Source of the DNA: a virus
Strand: one strand, 5' to 3'
DNA length: 21,752 nucleotides
IMG/VR virus record: IMGVR_UViG_3300002053_000069
Span: 1-21,752 of that record
Shown here in pieces: positions 7,411 to 13,023 of this stretch. The notes below the pieces were generated by a model that made no database searches, was not told where the DNA came from, and worked only from the letters and a program-made list of their open reading frames with translations. Each line of letters opens with the position of its first letter. The stretch's first letter is position 1. Made by a program: the position numbers and the translations under genes.

Positions 7411-7498
7411 ACAGCTATTAAAAACAATAGAAATAATATGTTATTGGGTCCTTTTTGCTCTGGGCCTTTATTATGTAATTACAGAAGTGGTAATATAG
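7400..7498 (+). CDS. 32-aa single-span membrane peptide
   Basis: The frame begins MENKQLLKTIEIICYW and has one hydrophobic helix (about residues 11-31) with almost no tail. It overlaps the HIT-like gene by 11 nt, and the next gene's ATG follows its stop immediately. The tight packing and clean membrane segment support it; the small size leaves doubt. It may be a lysis or membrane-anchoring accessory peptide. Confidence 0.4.
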   Translation: MENKQLLKTIEIICYWVLFALGLYYVITEVVI

Positions 7499-7957
7499 AT
7501 GCCAACTAAATGCGGTAAAAGAGATTCAAAGGGAACTTATTGTCAATGGGGAAATTCTGGAGCACATTATTATTACACCCCAGGAGATGAAGAGTCTATG
7601 AAGCGAGCAAGATCTAAGGCAGATAAACAAGGACAAGCAGCACATGCTAGTGGATATAGAGGAGGTGAAGATGAAATGAATGAATGCCCAGAATGTGATT
7701 TAAAAGCTCTTCCAGATGTTAACCCAAATGAAGATGAACAAACATATGTATCTAGATGCATAAAATTTGAAACAGAAAGAAGTCCAGATAGAGATTCAGA
7801 ACAAATCCAAAGAATGTGCTATGAAAAATATAGAGAAGCTACAGGTGGGAAGAAACCATCTGGTGTTAAAAAAGATATAATGAAACAGATTAAATCTGAA
7901 TTGGAACAAATAAAAGCAGACCTTGAAGAATTGAAAAAGAGTCAAATAAAAAACTAG
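7499..7957 (+). CDS. virion-type N-domain, frameshift partner of ligase
   Basis: This 152-aa protein has two segments of a kind seen in phage head and protease polyproteins: YYYTPGDEESMKRARSKAD with QAAHASGY (24-53), and YVSRC...PDRDSEQIQRMCYEKYREA (83-114), resembling the ISRCM...FPD...QAxAxCYxxWR motif. A helical Lys/Glu stretch (123-149) follows, then the stop. The last codons form A AAA AAC TAG, a classic -1 slippery site at a stop codon, and the -1 frame leads straight into DNA ligase. It is therefore probably made both alone and as the N-terminus of a ligase fusion. Two Cys pairs (CPEC 63-66, C5/C15) may bind zinc. Confidence 0.7.
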   Translation: MPTKCGKRDSKGTYCQWGNSGAHYYYTPGDEESMKRARSKADKQGQAAHASGYRGGEDEMNECPECDLKALPDVNPNEDEQTYVSRCIKFETERSPDRDSEQIQRMCYEKYREATGGKKPSGVKKDIMKQIKSELEQIKADLEELKKSQIKN

Positions 7958-8052
7958 CACTGACCCCAGACTATTATTCAACTTCTAAGCCATATTACAG
8001 ATTCGAACTTAATCTCTTGAAAGAAGAATTAGAATCAGCTGGATGGTCTGGG
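7948..8052 (+). promoter_or_regulatory. -1 programmed frameshift site with stem
   Basis: The heptamer A AAA AAC (7948-7954) is in the zero frame of the upstream gene and is followed at once by TAG. Ten nt later, CCCAGACTATT (7965-7975) can pair with GATGGTCTGGG (8042-8052) over 11 bp (nine Watson-Crick, two G-U) around a 66-nt loop. Slippery heptamer, spacer and downstream structure are the three parts of a standard -1 recoding signal. The -1 frame is open from 7927 and has no ATG before the ligase domain. Confidence 0.75.
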
Positions 8053-8838
8053 AAGAAATTATTAATTGACCCTAAATGTGATGGTCTTAGATTATCCCTT
8101 GGAAAAATAAATGGAGAGCCATTCACTTACGTTGACCCAGAACTATTAAAAAAGAAATCTCCTGACATTTCAGGAAGACTTCCCCTCATAATTAAGGAAC
8201 TAAACAACATACCTGATAACACTATTCTGGATGGAGAATTTATAGCAGTAAAAGGAGATGAGATTCTCCACAGAACCACTGCAAATTCTCTATTGAATGC
8301 AACTAATTTCCCTCCAGAAAAACTGGCTGAATTTGCAAACATATTTGTATTCGACATACTCGTCTTTGAAGGACAAGATATCAGAAATCATCCTCTACAT
8401 GAAAGAGTAGAATATCTACAGCGAATACAACCAACAGAACATATTTGGATAGAAAAACAGAGCTCAGACTCCTTTCTAGTAGATGGATCTGACCTCAATG
8501 AAATAAATGAAATTATAGATAGGATATTAAGTAATAAAATTGGTAGACCCAAATATCTTTCTGAAGGAGTGATGATAAAGGATATCAATCATCAGTATGA
8601 AACTCCACAAAATAAGGGATGGGGGAAATTAAAGAAATTCTATGAGATTGATGCAATCATATTAGAAAAATATCTGGTTAAAAATAGTAAAGACACATTT
8701 AATTTTCTTATTGGAATAGATATTTCTGAGGATTATGCCAAAAATATTATAAATGTTGGAACTTCTGAGTGGTATAATTCTATTGGTGTAATTAGAGATA
8801 ATAAATTTTATAGAGGTAAAGATGCAATTCTCACCTGA
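7951..8838 (+). CDS. ATP-dependent DNA ligase, N-terminal piece
   Basis: This is the adenylation domain of a nucleotidyltransferase-type DNA ligase. Counting from the TTG at 8017: motif I DPKCDG with lysine K20, motif III DGEFI (72-76), IIIa FDILVFEG (112-119), IV EGVMIK (183-188) and V WGKLKKF (202-208). The start of the OB-fold follows (IDAIILEKYL...) and stops after KFYRGKD. Ligase-like sequence (LALTPDYYSTSKPYYRFELNLL) extends upstream of the TTG with no ATG, back to the slippery site at 7948, so translation probably enters by -1 frameshifting from the gene before. TTG 8017 or ATT 7930 initiation is the alternative. The rest of the OB-fold is encoded from 9420, beyond an inserted HNH gene. 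Confidence 0.85.
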   Translation, partial: KLALTPDYYSTSKPYYRFELNLLKEELESAGWSGKKLLIDPKCDGLRLSLGKINGEPFTYVDPELLKKKSPDISGRLPLIIKELNNIPDNTILDGEFIAVKGDEILHRTTANSLLNATNFPPEKLAEFANIFVFDILVFEGQDIRNHPLHERVEYLQRIQPTEHIWIEKQSSDSFLVDGSDLNEINEIIDRILSNKIGRPKYLSEGVMIKDINHQYETPQNKGWGKLKKFYEIDAIILEKYLVKNSKDTFNFLIGIDISEDYAKNIINVGTSEWYNSIGVIRDNKFYRGKDAILT

Positions 8839-9433
8839 AATTAGAAAAATAATAAGTAATAAGAAAAAACAATGGTGGAGTGAGCATCCAGAAGAAAAAA
8901 TCAGGGTTTCAACAATTCATAAATTTCATAAAAAAATAAATAAAACAAGATTTTGTAAGTATTGTGGTAAAGAATTTCAATATAAACAGAAATCCCAAAA
9001 ATATTGTAGTCCAGAGTGTGGATTTAAAGGAAGAGATTTCACAGGGAAAAATAATCCAAATTATAAAGGTAGCTATGGAATCTGTAAATATTGTGGTGGT
9101 TCTCTTCCAGATTTAAATCATAAAACTTATTGTTCAATGAAATGCATGTCCGAAGATTATAAAGAAATACTATTACAAGAAAATAATCCTCATTGGAATG
9201 GTGGTAAATCAACTTTCTACGATTCAGAAGAATGGGAAAAAATAAGAAATGATATTTGGATTAGGGATAATTATACTTGCAAATTATGTGGGGCAAAAGG
9301 AAAAATATGTGTTCATCACATAGATAAAAGAAATTTAACATTTGATGATTCTCCAAATAATTTAATTACACTTTGCTGGTCTTGTCATCATAAATATGAA
9401 AATAAACCAGAGGTCTTTGATGGCATCCGATAG
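8822..9433 (+). CDS. HNH endonuclease inserted in ligase gene
   Basis: This 203-aa homing-type endonuclease has two zinc ribbons (C45/C48...C62/C66 and C88/C91...C104/C108), two NUMOD3-like NPNYKG and NPHWNGG turns (79-83 and 122-128), and a C-terminal HNH domain (CKLCG, VHHID at H165-H166, N180, CWSCHH). It begins inside the last ligase codons, using AGAGGT (8812-8817) as ribosome binding site, and ends 14 nt inside the next gene. It therefore fills the gap between the two ligase pieces almost exactly, leaving no room for a group I intron. It probably spreads by cutting uninterrupted ligase alleles. Confidence 0.85.
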   Translation: MQFSPEIRKIISNKKKQWWSEHPEEKIRVSTIHKFHKKINKTRFCKYCGKEFQYKQKSQKYCSPECGFKGRDFTGKNNPNYKGSYGICKYCGGSLPDLNHKTYCSMKCMSEDYKEILLQENNPHWNGGKSTFYDSEEWEKIRNDIWIRDNYTCKLCGAKGKICVHHIDKRNLTFDDSPNNLITLCWSCHHKYENKPEVFDGIR

Positions 9434-10778
9434 ATGGGTAATGATACTTGGTAAATCTGATAATGCAAAGCCAAAAGAAGAAATTAATAAAGGTGATATA
9501 GTGAGATTTCTTACTGAAGAGGTATTAAAGACAGAAAATCCTAAATTCCAGAATTATCCAAGATATTCTACTTATATATCAAGATATGCTGAAAAGATTC
9601 CAGAAAAAAATATATCAGACTCTTTAGAAGTATTAGATAAACTTTCACAATTCCAACCAAAAAGAATGCCAATAGAAGAAATTACTAGAATAGAGCAATC
9701 TGTAATGAATCCAGATCTACAACAAGAACAGATAGGAGATTATAAACCATCCGGGCATCACGCACCTCCAAATGAAAATCTACCAGGTGAGGAAGTTGTG
9801 GAATCTAGATTAATGACAGTAATCAGTGAACAAATAGATAGAGAATTAGTTGAAAGAGAATTAAGAGATCTTTCTTATAAATATCCAGCATCAATAGCTG
9901 ACATAATGAGACTAGCAGAAATAGCTAAAGAAGAAATCCAAGAATGGGTTAATAAAAAAAGAATACCTGGAAAAATTTATAAAGAACTAGCTAAACCAGG
10001 AGAACCTTTACCTAAAAGTTTGTATGTAGATCAAAAGAAAGGAGAATTTTGGGCTCAACTTCACATTAGATCCATTACTCCAGAGCAATATGAATCAGTA
10101 AAAAGTGGAAAAACTCCATTGTGGAAAGTTCTAATAGGAAATTCTTATCACACTGATATAAGATGCAATTTTGAAGATTTGCCAAAATTAGTTCAAGTTG
10201 TTGTTACAGAAGAAAATATTCAAAATATGATTAAAACATTTAAAGGGGAAAGGAGAGAAACAGCGGGAGGAATAAATGTCAGCCATTCGATGGTAGTATC
10301 AAAACCTTCTGGAGAACCGCCAGGATATATTAAGAAATCATTAGATGAAGAAACTATACCAGCATTAGATGAGGAAGGAGCCAAGATAGCAGCTTCATTA
10401 GATTTAGGAGAATCTAGCTATTGGATTCAACCTGGGGGAATAGGAGCAACAGCTAAAGATTATGCTTATATGATGCATATTTGCTCCGGTAAAATAATAG
10501 AGGGAGTCGTTAGAGACGATTTAAAAGAATGGTTCTTATATAAAGAAAAGGCAAATGATGATATATTAAATGGAAAATTCACCATAAAGTGTCTAAATGA
10601 TGGGACTAGAAATAGATTTGAAATTTGGAAATCTATTAGCAATCCACTTCCACTTGATCCTATAATGCATAGCTGTACAGATTCTCACTGGCTAATACCA
10701 TCAGAAGATGTTAAAGGAATTGGGCGAGAGGTATATAGAAATGATAGCCAGGAACTTTATAAAAGGAAATTATCATGA
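9420..10778 (+). CDS. ligase C-terminus plus LigD-phosphoesterase-like domain
   Basis: Numbered from the ATG at 9396, residues 14-85 (WVMILGKSDN...INKGDIVRF...) complete the OB-fold of the split DNA ligase. Residues about 205-440 resemble the LigD 3'-phosphoesterase domain, which trims 3' phosphates and ribonucleotides: FWAQLHIR (H223) matches FVVQxHxA, YHTDIR...LVQVVV (H252, D254, R256) matches LHYDFR...LKSWAV, and a later His (H361) and NGKFTIKCLNDG fit the C-terminal strands. The phosphoesterase match is motif-level and less certain than the ligase. The likely start is ATG 9420, five nt after AGAGGT within the HNH gene; 9396 lacks such a site. A 120-residue helical linker joins the parts. 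Confidence 0.65.
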   Translation: MASDRWVMILGKSDNAKPKEEINKGDIVRFLTEEVLKTENPKFQNYPRYSTYISRYAEKIPEKNISDSLEVLDKLSQFQPKRMPIEEITRIEQSVMNPDLQQEQIGDYKPSGHHAPPNENLPGEEVVESRLMTVISEQIDRELVERELRDLSYKYPASIADIMRLAEIAKEEIQEWVNKKRIPGKIYKELAKPGEPLPKSLYVDQKKGEFWAQLHIRSITPEQYESVKSGKTPLWKVLIGNSYHTDIRCNFEDLPKLVQVVVTEENIQNMIKTFKGERRETAGGINVSHSMVVSKPSGEPPGYIKKSLDEETIPALDEEGAKIAASLDLGESSYWIQPGGIGATAKDYAYMMHICSGKIIEGVVRDDLKEWFLYKEKANDDILNGKFTIKCLNDGTRNRFEIWKSISNPLPLDPIMHSCTDSHWLIPSEDVKGIGREVYRNDSQELYKRKLS

Positions 10779-11338
10779 AAACATCCATAAAGATATGTCC
10801 ACAATGTAAACAAGAATTTTCTATACCTAGAAGGCATCTAGCATTGAGAAAATATTGTAGTCGTAAATGTTATTGGGAGTCACTTAAAACTCCATGGATT
10901 AATAAAATTTGTCAATATTGTGGAAAGGAATTTTCTTGGCATCCAAAACATAAGAGTAAAATTGGTAAATATTGTTCAAATGAATGTAGTAGAAAAGCTA
11001 ATCCACCTCCAGTGAGATATGGACCTAAAAATAATAGATGGAATCCAAATTTAACAGACGAGGACAGGAATTTTTATAAAACTACATATTGGAATAATAT
11101 TTCTAAACAGATATTAAATAGGGACTATCATACTTGTCAACTTTGCGGTGAAGAGCAACCGATGCTAAATGTTCATCATAAAATCTTAAAATGTGAAGGT
11201 GGGGATGAGTCTTCAGACAACCTCATTACACTTTGTATATATTGTCATAGGCAAGTTCATGATAAAAATCTTAATATCGATGCTTGTTTAAAAGAATTTA
11301 ATAATAGATACAAATATTTAGAAAGTAAATTAAGATAA
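10775..11338 (+). CDS. HNH endonuclease with zinc ribbons
   Basis: This 187-aa protein has two N-terminal zinc ribbons (C8/C11...C28/C32 and C46/C49...C67/C71) and an HNH nuclease domain: CQLCG (121-125), VHHKI (H134-H135), N149, CIYCH (154-158) and H162. Its layout parallels the HNH gene at 8822, so the two are probably related mobile genes. It overlaps the phosphoesterase-like gene by four nt (ATGA), so it is translationally coupled and does not obviously split a neighbour. TAATGTTATATGTTAA follows its stop. Confidence 0.85.
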   Translation: MKTSIKICPQCKQEFSIPRRHLALRKYCSRKCYWESLKTPWINKICQYCGKEFSWHPKHKSKIGKYCSNECSRKANPPPVRYGPKNNRWNPNLTDEDRNFYKTTYWNNISKQILNRDYHTCQLCGEEQPMLNVHHKILKCEGGDESSDNLITLCIYCHRQVHDKNLNIDACLKEFNNRYKYLESKLR

Positions 11339-11366
11339 TGTTATATGTTAATAGAGAGAGGGAATT

Positions 11367-11942
11367 ATGAGTCTAACTAAATTATGTAGTTGTTGTAAAA
11401 CTGAATTTTTAACTACTCAGTTTAATAAAGACAGACATAAATCAGATGGTTTAAGAATTTATTGTAAAAAATGTGATAGATTAAAAAGTAACAGTTATTA
11501 TAATAATTTACATCCAAATAAAAGAATTTCTAAAAAAAAATATATTGGTAATTATGATGAACGCCAAAGACAGGCAGTTAAAACTTATAGAGAAACTGAA
11601 AAATATAAACTTAATAGAAAAAAATATAAAGAGAAAAAATATGTTAAAAAATTAATTTATGAGTCAGTTCAAAAATGGAGAAAAAATAATCCAGATAAAA
11701 TTAAAAAATATGACTCCCAAAAAAATTCTAGAAGAAGAAAATATTTATTTATAGAATTATTTGATAATTTTTATCCGTCAGAGATTGAAATTGATTACCA
11801 TCATATTAATGATATATTAGTTATACCTATACCAAGAAAAACTCATCTTTCGTTTTCTTGTAATAATAAGGAAAAACATAGAGAATTATGTAATAAATGG
11901 ATTGATAATCTATTTAATGTTAGTAATATAACAGGTGAATAA
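11367..11942 (+). CDS. zinc-ribbon HNH-like endonuclease
   Basis: This 191-aa basic protein starts with a zinc ribbon (CSCC at 7-10, CKKC at 33-36, with the FxxDRHKSDGLRxYC pattern of phage mobile endonucleases). The middle is long, very basic and helical (YRETEKYKLNRKKYKEKKY). A C-terminal DYHHINDILVIPIP...H stretch fits a degenerate HNH core. It is probably a DNA-binding homing-type nuclease, though the catalytic part is less clear than in the other HNH genes. The low-complexity, Lys/Asn-rich codon content is even more AT-rich than its neighbours, consistent with recent arrival. A GAGAGAGGG precedes its ATG. Confidence 0.7.
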   Translation: MSLTKLCSCCKTEFLTTQFNKDRHKSDGLRIYCKKCDRLKSNSYYNNLHPNKRISKKKYIGNYDERQRQAVKTYRETEKYKLNRKKYKEKKYVKKLIYESVQKWRKNNPDKIKKYDSQKNSRRRKYLFIELFDNFYPSEIEIDYHHINDILVIPIPRKTHLSFSCNNKEKHRELCNKWIDNLFNVSNITGE

Positions 11943-11943
11943 G

Positions 11944-12126
11944 ATGAGTTTGATCGGCGGTTATAGAGCATCAGGCCCCACTAGCGTATCCGGTAGTGTA
12001 TTTTCATCTACTATAATTAATTTTACTGGTTTTAAACCCAGTTCGATGACAAATGGAAATGCATTAGCTGTATGTATGTTTAAATGGGATCCAAGTGCTA
12101 ATATGTGGGTTCCTTATACGGGATAA
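11944..12126 (+). CDS. 60-aa small protein, possibly structural
   Basis: This starts MSLIGGYRASGPTSVSG and is rich in Ser, Thr, Gly and aromatic residues, ending DPSANMWVPYTG. It has no charged clusters or membrane segment, which suits a beta-rich virion accessory protein. ATG 11944 is chosen because GGTGAA lies four nt upstream; the earlier in-frame GTG at 11935 is part of that site. It overlaps the previous stop by a few nt of leader and is followed two nt later by the next gene. Not recognised. Confidence 0.55.
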   Translation: MSLIGGYRASGPTSVSGSVFSSTIINFTGFKPSSMTNGNALAVCMFKWDPSANMWVPYTG

Positions 12127-12128
12127 TT

Positions 12129-12518
12129 ATGGATATAGATTCATTTGTATCTGCAATTGGAGTTTCTATATCTATTCTTGCTTTCATCTATCTAATAATT
12201 AGAAACAAAATAAATGACCTAATAATATTTAAAACTGATATTGAAAAAAGAATTACATCACTAGAAACAAAGATTACTCCATTCTGGAATTGGGTTGATA
12301 GGGAATTACCAAAAATTTTACATTCCCCACATAAAGTGGAATTGGATAGTTTATTGGAAAAATATGAAAAAAAATCCTTAATGAATGCCAATGAACTAGA
12401 AAAGCTAAGATGTTTGATTAATGATGAAATCCATCATTCAAATAAGGATAAAATATTATTATATGTTTTATTCTTGAATAATCTAGATAATTATATAGAA
12501 GAGAGAGGAAAGAAATAA
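12129..12518 (+). CDS. membrane-anchored helical protein, 129 aa
   Basis: The N-terminus (FVSAIGVSISILAFIYLII, residues 6-24) is a membrane segment. It is followed by a coiled-coil-like stretch (IFKTDIEKRITSLETKI) and a helical C-terminal domain with His and Lys. The layout is that of a small bitopic protein with a cytoplasmic or external helical domain. The ATG at 12129 is preferred over a GTG 24 nt upstream inside the previous gene. The stop overlaps the next start (TAATG), so this and the next two genes form a tightly coupled cassette. Unrecognised; a spanin-like, holin-partner or membrane-entry role is possible. Confidence 0.55.
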   Translation: MDIDSFVSAIGVSISILAFIYLIIRNKINDLIIFKTDIEKRITSLETKITPFWNWVDRELPKILHSPHKVELDSLLEKYEKKSLMNANELEKLRCLINDEIHHSNKDKILLYVLFLNNLDNYIEERGKK

Positions 12519-12802
12519 TGGAACAAATATTATTATTTTCAGAGGTTTGTGTATTCGTTATTATATTAATTGCATTTCGCTATGTATACGAGATATATCA
12601 AAAATTTCAAAACAAGGCATTAGTTCTTACATTTAGTGGAGTTCTTGGAATATGGGCTCTTAATAGTTTACTTAGAATAATTGAGATTATTAATGTGAAT
12701 TTTGATGACATCCTCTTTAGATCACTTCTTGGTGTATGTAAAGCGATTTTAACATTAATGTTTTTAATTTATTTATATAAAGCAATAAATAAGTATTTAT
12801 GA
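12518..12802 (+). CDS. three-helix membrane protein, 94 aa
   Basis: Three hydrophobic segments are visible (about residues 5-22, 34-52 and 66-88), separated by short polar loops such as YEIYQKFQNK and NVNFDD. This is a small integral membrane protein with very short tails. It starts in a TAATG overlap with the gene before and ends in an ATGA overlap with the gene after, implying fixed stoichiometry. Candidates are a holin or a membrane component acting with its two neighbours; nothing in the sequence decides between them. Confidence 0.55.
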   Translation: MEQILLFSEVCVFVIILIAFRYVYEIYQKFQNKALVLTFSGVLGIWALNSLLRIIEIINVNFDDILFRSLLGVCKAILTLMFLIYLYKAINKYL

Positions 12803-13023
12803 ATAAAAAATCCAATAATAATGAAATATTTAAGAAATTCGAAGACTATATCTTAACTATAGAAGAGAGACTCTTTAAATTAGAAGAAATTAGACAGATA
12901 GCTGAAGATGCTAGGATTAAAGCTGAAGATGCTAGGATAGTAGCTGAAAAAGCTCGTCAAAAAGCTGAATTTATCAGAGAGGAAATATTTAAAAAATTAA
13001 AGGAGGTATTTCAGAAATCATGA
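12799..13023 (+). CDS. heptad-repeat coiled-coil protein, 74 aa
   Basis: Almost the entire protein is predicted helix. Residues 35-62 are four consecutive seven-residue units (AEDARIK, AEDARIV, AEKARQK, AEFIREE), a near-ideal coiled coil, so it should form a dimer or trimer. No membrane segment or enzyme motif is present. It overlaps the upstream membrane gene (ATGA) and the downstream nucleotidyltransferase-protease gene (ATGA at 13020-13023), whose ribosome binding site AAGGAGGT lies inside it. It may be a scaffold, tether or oligomerisation partner for its neighbours. Confidence 0.6.
   Translation: MNKKSNNNEIFKKFEDYILTIEERLFKLEEIRQIAEDARIKAEDARIVAEKARQKAEFIREEIFKKLKEVFQKS
12901..12984 (+). 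repeat. four 21-nt tandem units coding heptads
   Basis: Units begin with GCTGAA at 12901, 12922, 12943 and 12964. The first two are nearly identical and the last two diverged. The 21-nt period equals one coiled-coil heptad, so expansion by duplication lengthens the helix without changing its phase. Confidence 0.75.

Noticed and set aside
8820-9433. Group I intron or intein interrupting the ligase
   Set aside because: The HNH frame overlaps both ligase pieces, leaving no non-coding sequence for an intron core, and it is in a different frame from both pieces and has its own start and stop, so it is not an intein.
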